The notes under the pieces were generated by a model. It made no database searches. It saw only the letters and a program-made list of their open reading frames with translations, and had not been told where the DNA came from. From contig SLLY01000001.1 in assembly GCA_007133845.1 (NCBI GenBank), positions 1 to 7,495 on the forward strand: a DNA stretch of 7,495 bases. The letters are read 5' to 3'. The position numbers were made by a program, and so were the translations under genes. Numbering within the stretch: the stretch's first letter is position 1; each line of letters begins with the position of its first letter. Shown piece after piece: positions 1-6,020 of this stretch. The stretch comes from Candidatus Woesearchaeota archaeon. Lineage in GTDB: Archaea; Nanobdellota; Nanobdellia; CSSed11-243R1.

Positions 1-503
1 ATGCAATCGCTGCATCAGAGAAACTTTTTTCAAAATACAAAACACCCAAACAAATATCTGAAGCTCCTTTGAAAGAATTAAAAGTTTTAATTAAAAGAGG
101 TGTTTTTTTTAATGTCAAATCAAGAAACATAAAAAAACTTTCAAAAATACTTTTAAAAAAATATAATGGAAAAGTTCCAAATAGTATGAAAGAATTAATT
201 GAACTACCAGGGGTTGGAAGAAAAACTGCTAATATAGTATTGTCTTATGGTTTTAAAAAAACAGAAGGAATAGCAGTTGACACCCACGTTTTTAGAACAG
301 TTAATAGAATTGGATTAGTTAATGAAAAAACCAGAGATAAAACTGAAAAATCATTATTAGAAAAAATTCCAAAAAAACACTGGCTCGAATTTAACAGACT
401 TTTTGTTATGCACGGTAGAGAGATATGTAAAGCTAGAAAACCCAAATGTAAAATTTGTCCAATAAAAATAAACTGCAAATATTTTAAAACTATTTTTTCT
501 TAA
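1..503 (+). CDS. nth: Endonuclease III (DNA glycosylase/AP lyase), 5' end cut by window
   Basis: Base-excision repair enzyme that removes oxidised pyrimidines and nicks the abasic site. The frame (codons from base 3) is open to the left edge, so about 166 C-terminal residues of a protein usually around 210 long are visible; the TTG at 69 is an internal Leu, not a start. The helix-hairpin-helix LPGVGRKTAN lies at 204-233 with the catalytic Lys at 222-224. The catalytic Asp of VDTH is at 279-281. The [4Fe-4S] motif C-x6-C-x2-C-x5-C has its Cys codons at 426, 447, 456 and 474. All hallmark residues are present, so the visible part looks functional. Its 3' end overlaps the convergent small gene at 490-633 by 14 nt. 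Family assignment is secure; substrate preference is inferred from the family. Confidence 0.95.
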   Translation, partial: AIAASEKLFSKYKTPKQISEAPLKELKVLIKRGVFFNVKSRNIKKLSKILLKKYNGKVPNSMKELIELPGVGRKTANIVLSYGFKKTEGIAVDTHVFRTVNRIGLVNEKTRDKTEKSLLEKIPKKHWLEFNRLFVMHGREICKARKPKCKICPIKINCKYFKTIFS

Positions 504-633
504 TTTCTTTTTTAAGTTCTCTAACTTCCTGTCTCAGTATGTTAACTTCCGCGGTTAAATCATCAATACTTCTATTCATTGCATCGACAACTTTTTCCAA
601 CATTTCTATTTTATCTTTCTGTTTACCAAACAT
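490..633 (-). CDS. 47-residue perfect heptad coiled-coil protein ending the pilin cluster
   Basis: The ATG at 633-631 opens 47 codons ending in TAG (492-490). The protein has hydrophobic residues at 9, 12, 16, 19, 23, 26, 30, 33, 37, 40 and 44, an unbroken 3-4 spacing over five heptads (I9, L12, V16, M19, I23, L26, V30, L33, V37, L40, I44). The a positions are all Ile/Val and d positions are almost all Leu, a pattern associated with parallel dimers. The rest is charged, with a Lys-rich tail and no signal or membrane segment, so it should be cytosolic. Its ATG follows the stop of the preceding pilin gene by 1 nt (TAAAATG), with an AGTGAT ribosome site 4 nt upstream, so it is translationally coupled to that gene. 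It overlaps nth tail-to-tail by 14 nt. I do not recognise a family; the link to the pilus is inferred from position. Confidence 0.8.
   Translation of the reverse strand: MFGKQKDKIEMLEKVVDAMNRSIDDLTAEVNILRQEVRELKKEIKKK
493..513 (+). terminator. T-rich terminator of nth
   Basis: Two T tracts flank the nth stop codon on the + strand, separated by CTTAATTTC. Archaeal RNA polymerase commonly terminates at such T runs without a hairpin. The element lies inside the 3' end of the convergent small gene, so the two transcripts probably overlap. This rests on composition only. Confidence 0.35.
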
Positions 634-634
634 T

Positions 635-1024
635 TTAATCACTTGAAAAATTACCTTGTATTTTAATACTATCTGATGTCATGTTTATATTTGTTGCGTT
701 GATAGGTTTGGAATTAAATTGAAAAGAATTTTCATCAATTTTTACATTCCAATCCCAGTCACCTAATGCATCATTCAATTTATCATCAACACAATTTTCA
801 ATATTTTCTTCAAAACATGCTCTTATTGCAAGCCTTACAAAAGTTTCTTGACGAATTAATTCTTTTTCTATTTCATATATACCCATTTGAACAGAAGAGC
901 TAGTTCTTATGCCTTTAGCTATTTCTCTATCAATACTTGAAACATAAAGTGAAAAAGTTATAGCTATCATTAACATAACAATGAATACTATCGGTGCAAT
1001 AACAAACCCCTTTTTATTCAACAC
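635..1024 (-). CDS. Pilin-like protein F, class III signal peptide
   Basis: This 129-residue protein begins with a short basic leader ending KKG (residues 4-6), followed by a hydrophobic helix at about 8-29. That is the layout cleaved by archaeal prepilin peptidase before the helix packs into a type IV-like filament. The remaining ~100 residues should face outward; they include Cys70 and Cys78 (possible disulfide), an acidic middle and N-x-S/T sites near the end. The start is GTG at 1024 (TTG at 1021 also possible). GAGGGTGG sits about 4 nt upstream, inside the end of the preceding gene, which it overlaps by 7 nt. It is followed 1 nt later by the coiled-coil gene. A minor pilin is the best reading; the exact role is unknown. 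Confidence 0.8.
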   Translation of the reverse strand: MLNKKGFVIAPIVFIVMLMIAITFSLYVSSIDREIAKGIRTSSSVQMGIYEIEKELIRQETFVRLAIRACFEENIENCVDDKLNDALGDWDWNVKIDENSFQFNSKPINATNINMTSDSIKIQGNFSSD

Positions 1025-1527
1025 TTTTCCACCCTCATATTATTAGGCCATACGCCCAAATAAATTTCAACAAAATCATTATCATATGAATCAGGTAAGC
1101 TCATATTAAAAAACGCAAGAGTTATTTTTTCAGTTCTTATGCAACATTCTCCATATTTTTCATATATTTCATCACTACATAAATTTTTACAGTAATTTTC
1201 AGGACATATTGAAAATATATAATAATATTTTGTTTTGTTTAGTGTCGTTGTTATTGTTTCTTCTATAAAATTGTTAATATATTCTGTAGATTTACTTTCA
1301 TTTCCATAGGATATACCAATTAATTCTGATATTTTACCTCTATCATCCGAATAATCTAACGTTGTTATCAAAAGCCTTTGAACATATGCACTCTGTGCTC
1401 TACTTCTTCCTGCTTCTATTGCTCTACCTGTTGTTTGATTTCCCAAAAAGACAACCATTAATGATACAATTATTATTAAAATTAATAAATCTACAATCGC
1501 GCCCTGTCCTTTTTTATTTACCAACAC
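1018..1527 (-). CDS. Pilin-like protein E, class III signal peptide, cysteine-rich
   Basis: This 169-residue protein has leader MLVNKKG cleaved before QGAIVD, the closest match in the cluster to the classical archaeal KKG/Q signal, then a hydrophobic helix at about 11-28. An amphipathic stretch follows (about 35-60, with QSAYVQRLL). The outer domain holds six cysteines at 108, 113, 117, 128, 129 and 169, including a vicinal Cys-Cys pair, which suggests disulfide stabilisation outside the cell. The start is GTG at 1527 (in-frame TTG at 1524 as alternative), with GGTGGT a few nt upstream. It overlaps the preceding gene by 14 nt and the next by 7 nt, so these genes are co-translated. Its precise role in the filament is not known. 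Confidence 0.82.
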   Translation of the reverse strand: MLVNKKGQGAIVDLLILIIIVSLMVVFLGNQTTGRAIEAGRSRAQSAYVQRLLITTLDYSDDRGKISELIGISYGNESKSTEYINNFIEETITTTLNKTKYYYIFSICPENYCKNLCSDEIYEKYGECCIRTEKITLAFFNMSLPDSYDNDFVEIYLGVWPNNMRVEKC

Positions 1528-1843
1528 TTACCACCACATTGCTTAATTTTCCATTTATTAAAAAAGGCATAGAATTAATTACAACCACATTAGAATTATT
1601 AATATCTCCCCACACGTCATTTCCAACTTTAATATGTATCTTGTAATTAGATGATATCTGTAAGTCTTCTAGACATCCTTCGTTTTTTATAACATATTCA
1701 GCAACGTTCAAAGATTTTTGAGACATTTCTACGATTTCTGTTTGATTTGAAAAATTGATATATAAAGTAAATAATGCTAAAATAAATACAACTAATACTA
1801 TAGAAACTGGAATAAGTATTGGAACTTCTTCTCCTACTGGCAT
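1514..1843 (-). CDS. Pilin-like protein D with atypical short leader
   Basis: This 109-residue protein, the smallest pilin-like one here, starts MPVGEEVPIL and continues into a hydrophobic helix at about 9-28. It lacks the KKG leader of its five neighbours: there is no positive charge before the helix, and the only plausible cleavage is after Gly4, before Glu-Glu. It may be processed in a relaxed way or stay as an uncleaved anchor. The C-terminal part is beta-rich (SNVVVINSMPFLINGK), as in small archaeal pilins, with a single Cys57. ATG at 1843 is preceded by GGTGAT about 7 nt upstream, a good match to the archaeal anti-Shine-Dalgarno. It overlaps the genes on both sides (10 and 14 nt). Confidence 0.75.
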   Translation of the reverse strand: MPVGEEVPILIPVSIVLVVFILALFTLYINFSNQTEIVEMSQKSLNVAEYVIKNEGCLEDLQISSNYKIHIKVGNDVWGDINNSNVVVINSMPFLINGKLSNVVVSVGK

Positions 1844-2265
1844 TTTCTTATCACCGTATTCTCTGAGTTTATGTTAGTTATATTTAAACACGAAATAGAA
1901 ATATTACTTTCAGAGCTTATGTCATTTATCGGAAATAATGTGCCTCTTTTTAATTTATTTCCATTAAAGAGTATAAAACTTTGATTGTCTTCAAAACTTA
2001 TATTTAAATCCATTTTTCCTTCATAAATAACAGAAACATTATATTTAGATGCAGAAACCATTTCAATAACATTTGAAATACTTTCAGAAGTTTTTGCCAC
2101 CCTATTTAAATTTTGAATTTCATGTTGTGTTGAAACAACATAAAAAAATGTTGTCGCAATTATAACTGCAAAAATAATAAAAGCAAACTTTGAAAATATG
2201 AAAGTTATAGCTCCCTTTTTAGATGAAATATATTTGGTATGGTTCTGGTGAGTTTCCATTATCAT
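1834..2265 (-). CDS. Pilin-like protein C, class III signal peptide
   Basis: The KKG motif precedes AITFIF and a strong hydrophobic helix, then a beta-rich outer domain with several N-x-S/T sequons and two Cys near the C-terminus (possible disulfide). I chose ATG at 2265 (143 aa) because GGTG lies 6 nt upstream; ATG at 2259 and GTG at 2274 are in frame. Any of these leaves a basic leader of about 15-20 residues before KKG, longer than in the neighbours. The 47-nt overlap with the preceding gene is the longest in the cluster, with the KKG codons spanning that gene's stop. A structural minor pilin is likely; there is no specific evidence beyond signal, helix and context. Confidence 0.78.
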   Translation of the reverse strand: MIMETHQNHTKYISSKKGAITFIFSKFAFIIFAVIIATTFFYVVSTQHEIQNLNRVAKTSESISNVIEMVSASKYNVSVIYEGKMDLNISFEDNQSFILFNGNKLKRGTLFPINDISSESNISISCLNITNINSENTVIRKCQ

Positions 2266-2677
2266 TATGTACACCGTAATGAAGGATTAAATCATAATTT
2301 CCTTCCTCTAATGTTAATGTTGTCACTTCACTTTTATATCTATCTGTGATATTTAATATATCAAATTCTATGGAATTATTGAGATTGAATTTTGAACCAG
2401 ACACCGCTATTGTGTTATTTTCACTGGAAAATGTTACATTGTGTCCTTGGGGCACTTTAAAATTTACTCTTGAAAAAGAACCATAATCCGTTGTCGTTCT
2501 TAAATTTTTCATTGTACTCTCCATTTCTTTATAGCTGTTTACAAATTCATTGTGATTTGAGAATTCTGAAAAATTTCTAATTTGATAAAATCCAATTGTA
2601 ATTACAAATGCTGCAATAAAAATTGTCAAAAATAAAAGAAATGGAAAGGATTCGACTCCTTTCTTCGATTTTATCAT
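2219..2677 (-). CDS. Pilin-like protein B, class III signal peptide
   Basis: This 152-residue protein starts MIKSKKG, then VESFPF and a hydrophobic helix at about 11-31. The KKGVE..PF signal is shared with pilin A just upstream, suggesting common recognition by the same peptidase or an ancestral duplication. The outer part has no cysteine and is predicted beta-rich: a segment SRVNFKVPQG at 69-78 is followed by VTF and a later NYDLILHYG, an arrangement often seen in archaeal pilin-like proteins. ATG at 2677 lies 9 nt after the pilin A stop and has no clear Shine-Dalgarno, so it may depend on translation of pilin A. The gene overlaps pilin C at its 3' end. Confidence 0.8.
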   Translation of the reverse strand: MIKSKKGVESFPFLLFLTIFIAAFVITIGFYQIRNFSEFSNHNEFVNSYKEMESTMKNLRTTTDYGSFSRVNFKVPQGHNVTFSSENNTIAVSGSKFNLNNSIEFDILNITDRYKSEVTTLTLEEGNYDLILHYGVHNDNGNSPEPYQIYFI

Positions 2678-2686
2678 TTTCTAAAA

Positions 2687-3226
2687 TCATTCTGCTCCAT
2701 TATCATTATTGTCGTCGCCGTTTTCTTCAACACAGTTTAATATTTTTTCTATGGAATCTCTATTTTCAGCGAGAGATTCATCCACCACATTAATCCAAAT
2801 TTTTAATTCATCTATGTTTGGTGTTACATCTTCTATGGTTTTATTTAAAAACCAAACTCCATCTAATTTATTACCATCTCTTAATTTAAAATCTTCATAT
2901 ACAGTATTCTCTGTATCATTATAGTATCCAAGATATACTCTTGCTACACCACATTCATCAGTTACGCCAACATCTATTGTAAGTAAATTTGAAGTAATAT
3001 TACAATACACATTGTTTACTGTTATATCTGGTGCCTCTTTATCTAATTGGCATATCATTTCTTGTGAGAGTGAATCGTCAATTCTTTCTGCCTGACTTAT
3101 TATACTATCTCCAAGTATTCCTGTAAATTGTAATGCTATTCCAATTACCAAAGCTGCAACTAATGCAATTATTATATATTTAAATGGTAGTCCTTCTACC
3201 CCTTTTTTATTTTTGAGCAACCCCAT
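2687..3226 (-). CDS. Pilin-like protein A with Ig-like outer domain
   Basis: This 179-residue protein has leader MGLLKNKKG (1-9), then VEGLPF and a very hydrophobic helix at about 17-37. After a polar linker, residues 64-150 show alternating beta strands with a VTDECGVARVYLGYYN core and a later DGVW turn, resembling bacterial/archaeal Ig-like domains. Cys59, 75, 92 and 165 could form two disulfides. The last 12 residues are almost all acidic or Asn. ATG at 3226 is placed by a perfect AAGGAGGT 6 nt upstream, the strongest ribosome site in the window, and a separate TATA box lies in the 48-nt gap after tadC. This suggests higher expression than the genes behind it, so it may be the main subunit of the set. 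The Ig fold is inferred from the pattern only. Confidence 0.82.
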   Translation of the reverse strand: MGLLKNKKGVEGLPFKYIIIALVAALVIGIALQFTGILGDSIISQAERIDDSLSQEMICQLDKEAPDITVNNVYCNITSNLLTIDVGVTDECGVARVYLGYYNDTENTVYEDFKLRDGNKLDGVWFLNKTIEDVTPNIDELKIWINVVDESLAENRDSIEKILNCVEENGDDNNDNGAE

Positions 3227-3232
3227 ATCAAT

Positions 3233-3240
3233 ACCTCCTT
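3233..3240 (-). promoter_or_regulatory. Strong Shine-Dalgarno of pilin A
   Basis: AAGGAGGT ends 6 nt before the ATG at 3226 and is fully complementary to the 3' end of archaeal 16S rRNA. It is much stronger than the sites before the overlapping downstream genes and fixes the pilin A start. Confidence 0.85.
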
Positions 3241-3260
3241 ACATTTCTTAGAAATCTTGA

Positions 3261-3273
3261 ATAATTTATAAAC
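3261..3273 (-). promoter_or_regulatory. TATA box before pilin A
   Basis: GTTTATAAATTAT lies between the tadC stop and pilin A. Transcription starting about 25 nt downstream (near 3243) would give a short leader that just contains the Shine-Dalgarno. It would let the pilin genes be expressed independently of tadC. No clear BRE can be called. Confidence 0.5.
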
Positions 3274-3274
3274 T

Positions 3275-5236
3275 TTAGCCTAAAAGCAATCTACTTATAA
3301 TTAATGTAAATGTAAATATGAAAAGCGCTATTGGAATATTTTTATAAATCTCCTGTTTGAATATTACCTCATCTTTTCCATGTTGTAAAAGTGAAACATA
3401 TCGTATTAAGAGATATGCTAATAAAATCATGTATACTCCTGCAACTAATTGAAGCATTTCAACACTTATTCCAGGGTCTTGAAGCATAGGTAAAGTCATA
3501 TATTCAAAACCTAATCCCGCCATACTATGCTGTGTTTCAGCAAGTCCATCTTGTATAATTTGTTGTAAAGTTATTATTAGTCCAGTTATCATAGGTGCAA
3601 AAATACATGCAGTGGTTTTCATCATAGAAAGTGCATTCTTTAAAGTTGTTTTTAATTTTTTTTCAGTTTTATCTAACATATCATAATGATTAGAAATTGT
3701 AAAAAGAGTTTGCGCGGAATTTTTTATACCTCTTTTCAATGAATTTAAGAAAATATCCATAATTAATTTAAATTGAGTTGAGTAAACTTCTATTAATGAA
3801 CCATATTCTTTATTAAAAAAAGCATTTTCTAAAGTGGTATGCCTACTTCTTAATGTTCTATATGTTTTTTTCATAATTTTACCAAATATGGTATTGTCTA
3901 TTGTTTTTCCAATATGCTTTATTGTTTCTTCGGGGGAACGTCCTTCATCAATTCTGCTTGCAAGTTGGTAAGTTCCATCAATTGTTTCTTCTTCGAGCTT
4001 TTTTATTTTATCACGTATTTCTTTTTTATACCAAGAAGTGCCATAAGAATACAATACTATTGCAGCTCCAAAACCCCATATTATTGTCAGTGTATTGAAT
4101 CCTTGCAATATATCTGAGAATACAGAAGGGATGAATGCAACACCAGGTATTTCACTTATTAAATAGAGTATGCCTGGGAAACTTATTATTAAAAATACAA
4201 GAGTGCAGTAAATTATTGCGTTTGCTTCAAATATTTTTTCTCCGAATTTTAATTTTAAATTTCCTTGTTTAGGATATATATCCAGTTTTTTTGGCAATTT
4301 AATACTAGAAAATGTAGGAGGTCTTTTTACAAGTATACTATTTGAATAAAAATAAATCGCTATAAGTGAGATGATTAAAAGAAAGAACATTTGCAAGGGT
4401 GAAGAAAATTCTTTCCCTATAAAGGAGAATATAGGAAGTAGAGAAATTATAACTAATGGAAGAATGGTTCCAAAACTGAAAAGAAAAAGAGTTGGAAGGT
4501 GTAATTGATTTGTGTATTCTTTTGTTTTATTAACTATTCCTTCTAATGAGATATTTATAGCTTTGTCAAGTGTTTGATTTCTTTTAATCTCATTTTTTTC
4601 AGAAATAGATGAAATCATAAGATATATACTTCTTTTTAATTCCGAAGAGTATTCTTCCCATTTTTCACCTAATTTTCTCATCTCTCTTTTTATATTTGTT
4701 TTTTTTCCAATTAAACAACCCCATAATATTTTTTTTATATCTCTTGAAATTCTTCCTTTAGAATGTTTTGAAACAAATTCAAGTGCTCTTTCTAAATTAG
4801 GATTTTGCTTTAGATATATAATAAGATGCGTAAGAATTGTTGGTGCTTCTCCTAATGCATCGACTTTTTCAAGATTTGCTTCTGTTTTTGGAAAATCTGT
4901 TATCATATGTGCAATTAAAAATGGTAAAATAGAACTTACTATTATTATGAGAAAAGATTGTTGTACAAAAAAGAAAAATAGAATATTAAATATTGTAATG
5001 AATAATAATCCCGAAACTATTGCAAATCTACTAAATATGATTACATCACGAGGTGTTATTTCCCACTTTAAAAATTTAAGAGATTTAACGAATTCTTTAG
5101 AGACGTTTATATTGCCTTGTGCTAAAAAAGAAAATTTTGTAGAACACCATTTAGACATTTTTACATAATAATCTGTAAAATTTTTTGATTCTTTAGGTTC
5201 TCTATGTTCTACACCTTCTAAAAGTTTAGTTTTCAT
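3275..5236 (-). CDS. TadC/FlaJ-like pilus assembly platform, type II secretion F-domain protein
   Basis: This integral membrane platform recruits the assembly ATPase and drives pilin polymerisation in type IV pilus-like systems. It is about 653 residues from ATG at 5236 (a GTG at 5242 would add two). Hydrophobic segments lie near 66-92, 95-112, 249-275, 283-303, 340-363, 384-402, 541-561, 595-617 and 636-654. Two cytoplasmic helical regions, about 130-245 and 410-535, match the duplicated GspF/TadC layout: LGEAPTILTHLIIYL begins the first and IDGTYQLASRIDEGRS the second. The segment HLPTLFLFSFGTILPLVII is characteristic of archaeal TadC/FlaJ proteins. Six pilin-like genes follow on the same strand. 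No ATPase gene adjoins it; a tRNA lies just upstream, so the motor must be encoded elsewhere. Family assignment is firm; whether it builds an adhesion pilus, secretion or uptake machine is unknown. Confidence 0.9.
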   Translation of the reverse strand: MKTKLLEGVEHREPKESKNFTDYYVKMSKWCSTKFSFLAQGNINVSKEFVKSLKFLKWEITPRDVIIFSRFAIVSGLLFITIFNILFFFFVQQSFLIIIVSSILPFLIAHMITDFPKTEANLEKVDALGEAPTILTHLIIYLKQNPNLERALEFVSKHSKGRISRDIKKILWGCLIGKKTNIKREMRKLGEKWEEYSSELKRSIYLMISSISEKNEIKRNQTLDKAINISLEGIVNKTKEYTNQLHLPTLFLFSFGTILPLVIISLLPIFSFIGKEFSSPLQMFFLLIISLIAIYFYSNSILVKRPPTFSSIKLPKKLDIYPKQGNLKLKFGEKIFEANAIIYCTLVFLIISFPGILYLISEIPGVAFIPSVFSDILQGFNTLTIIWGFGAAIVLYSYGTSWYKKEIRDKIKKLEEETIDGTYQLASRIDEGRSPEETIKHIGKTIDNTIFGKIMKKTYRTLRSRHTTLENAFFNKEYGSLIEVYSTQFKLIMDIFLNSLKRGIKNSAQTLFTISNHYDMLDKTEKKLKTTLKNALSMMKTTACIFAPMITGLIITLQQIIQDGLAETQHSMAGLGFEYMTLPMLQDPGISVEMLQLVAGVYMILLAYLLIRYVSLLQHGKDEVIFKQEIYKNIPIALFIFTFTLIISRLLLG

Positions 5237-5262
5237 TTGCACCCATTTTAAAAAATGTTTAT

Positions 5263-5275
5263 CACTTTATAAAGA
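5263..5275 (-). promoter_or_regulatory. TATA box of the tadC-pilin cluster
   Basis: TTCTTTATAAAGT is centred about 33 nt before the ATG at 5236. Initiation about 25 nt downstream would fall near 5245, giving a leaderless or almost leaderless mRNA. This agrees with the lack of a well-spaced Shine-Dalgarno and marks the likely start of the operon, just after tRNA-Val. Confidence 0.6.
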
Positions 5276-5284
5276 ATACTGAAA

Positions 5285-5388
5285 TGGGCCTGCCCAGATT
5301 TTCTCATCAAAAATAAAAATTTTTGATAACTCGAACTGGGGATCTTCTGCGTGTAAGGCAGACGTCATAACCACTAGACCACAGGCCC
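5285..5388 (-). tRNA. tRNA-Val (UAC) with a T-loop intron
   Basis: The acceptor stem pairs GGGCCTG (5388-5382) with CAGGCCC (5292-5286), with discriminator A at 5285 and no encoded CCA. The anticodon stem is TCTGC/GCAGA around loop CTTACAC, giving anticodon TAC at 5355-5353. The T-stem is CCCAG (5340-5336) with CTGGG (5297-5293), but 38 nt separate the two strands instead of 7. Removing 5299-5329 restores loop TTCGAGT and a 73-nt tRNA. The D-arm GTCT-loop-TGAC is normal, with a tolerated T-T mismatch. Identity and structure are directly readable. It has its own TATA-like element and lies between the tadC promoter and the small zinc-protein operon. Confidence 0.95.
5299..5329 (-). other. 31-nt intron in the T-loop of tRNA-Val (site 59/60)
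   Basis: The fold is a relaxed bulge-helix-bulge. The T-stem CCCAG/CTGGG is the outer helix. T54-T55-C56 pairs with intron GAA (5303-5301), with a G-A mismatch as the fourth pair. Bulges AGT (5331-5329) and AAT (5300-5298) follow. The intron's own hairpin of 10 bp starts TATC and ends GATG, with an AT-only centre. Cutting each bulge after its second base yields the 7-nt T-loop TTCGAGT. The exact cut could differ by one base. Confidence 0.85.
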
Positions 5389-5408
5389 ATAAAAAAATAA
5401 ATATAATT

Positions 5409-5419
5409 TATTTTAAAAG
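5409..5419 (-). promoter_or_regulatory. TATA-like element of tRNA-Val
   Basis: CTTTTAAAATA is centred about 26 nt before the tRNA 5' end, the usual archaeal distance. A second AT-rich element (TTATATTTA) lies nearer. A run of seven T on the - strand at 5397-5391 might also terminate the upstream operon. Confidence 0.45.
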
Positions 5420-5421
5420 AC

Positions 5422-5706
5422 TTACGATATTTGACATTTATTATCTATGCAGACACATTCTACTTCCTCTTCTATTTCTTCAAAGCAAAATTGAGTAGGT
5501 TTTATAGAATAACAACTACCACAATAAAAAAAACATTCATGATCTTCAAAACAATTTTTTAATGAAGCTTCTGTTGTATCGCTATAAATCAAACCAAATC
5601 TTTTTGCATTTAAATATATAAGAACGAATAAAACAAAACCTAATATAATTATTAAAATCTTTCCATGTTTAAGAACCGTGTAGTACACGAAATCAGATAT
5701 TGACAT
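5422..5706 (-). CDS. Small membrane-anchored protein with eight-cysteine outer domain
   Basis: This 94-residue protein has one hydrophobic segment at about 17-32 after HGK, followed by NAKR and a cysteine-rich tail. The eight cysteines are at 52, 58, 62, 65, 74, 84, 86 and 91, ending VECVCIDNKC. The even number and varied spacing look more like disulfides in an extracytoplasmic domain than a zinc site, though topology is not settled: basic residues lie on both sides of the helix. The acidic run EEIEEE sits at 76-81. The ATG is 1 nt after the stop of the CxxC protein (TAAAATG), with no clear Shine-Dalgarno, so the two genes form an operon. I do not recognise a named family. Confidence 0.75.
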   Translation of the reverse strand: MSISDFVYYTVLKHGKILIIILGFVLFVLIYLNAKRFGLIYSDTTEASLKNCFEDHECFFYCGSCYSIKPTQFCFEEIEEEVECVCIDNKCQIS

Positions 5707-5707
5707 T

Positions 5708-5989
5708 TTATTTGTTTGCTTGTACTCTTAAAAGCTCTTTTATTCTTGGCCTAACGTCTCTACTTACTTGTTCTATTATCTCTTTAGATTTACCTTCCAA
5801 TCCTTTAGAACAGTTTTTACATATTTTTTCTCTAAAAACTTCCATAGTAGGTCCTTTCCATTTCATGCCAAGTTCTAAACTAAATGTTTGTGTACATGGA
5901 TTGCAAACATCTTTTTCACAAATAGGACATTTACCTGTAGATATCCTGTCTCCACAAACGTCACAAACTCTAACTGTTACTTCTACCAT
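5708..5989 (-). CDS. Small protein with four CxxC pairs (treble-clef or cross-brace zinc fold)
   Basis: This 93-residue soluble protein has CxxC pairs at 9/12, 21/24, 29/32 and 57/60, enough for two zinc ions in an interleaved RING/FYVE/B-box-like fold. The segment CPICEKDVCNPC at 21-32 is the core. The C-terminal 30 residues are a charged helix (GKSKEIIEQVSRDVRPRIKELL). ATG at 5989 is supported by AGAGGTG 5 nt upstream. It is the first gene of a two-gene unit with the membrane protein after it, which hints that the pair acts together at the membrane. The function is unknown; nucleic-acid or protein binding are both possible, and no catalytic residues are evident. Confidence 0.8.
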   Translation of the reverse strand: MVEVTVRVCDVCGDRISTGKCPICEKDVCNPCTQTFSLELGMKWKGPTMEVFREKICKNCSKGLEGKSKEIIEQVSRDVRPRIKELLRVQANK

Positions 5990-5994
5990 TTAAA

Positions 5995-6001
5995 CACCTC
6001 T
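5995..6001 (-). promoter_or_regulatory. Shine-Dalgarno of the CxxC protein
   Basis: AGAGGTG lies 5 nt before the ATG at 5989, a good match to the archaeal anti-Shine-Dalgarno, and supports this start. Confidence 0.7.
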
Positions 6002-6020
6002 ATTTATTTTAAATCTGATT

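Noticed and set aside
245..478. Minus-strand open frame inside endonuclease III
   Set aside because: It lies wholly antisense to catalytic and iron-sulfur motifs of nth and has no start signal or homology-like pattern.
1362..1646. Open frames on the + strand across the pilin and tadC region (1362-1646, 2709-2924, 3901-4117, 4947-5168)
   Set aside because: They are antisense to well-supported genes, are rich in Phe/Leu/Ser as expected for mirror frames of AT-rich genes, and lack ribosome sites and recognisable motifs.
5299..5329. Rho-independent-type hairpin terminator within tRNA-Val (AT-rich 10-bp stem)
   Set aside because: The hairpin lies between the two strands of a perfect T-stem, and removing it restores a standard tRNA; it is the inner helix of an intron.
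5700..5993. Plus-strand open frame over the CxxC protein
   Set aside because: It mirrors a gene with four CxxC pairs and a good Shine-Dalgarno; the sense frame explains the region.
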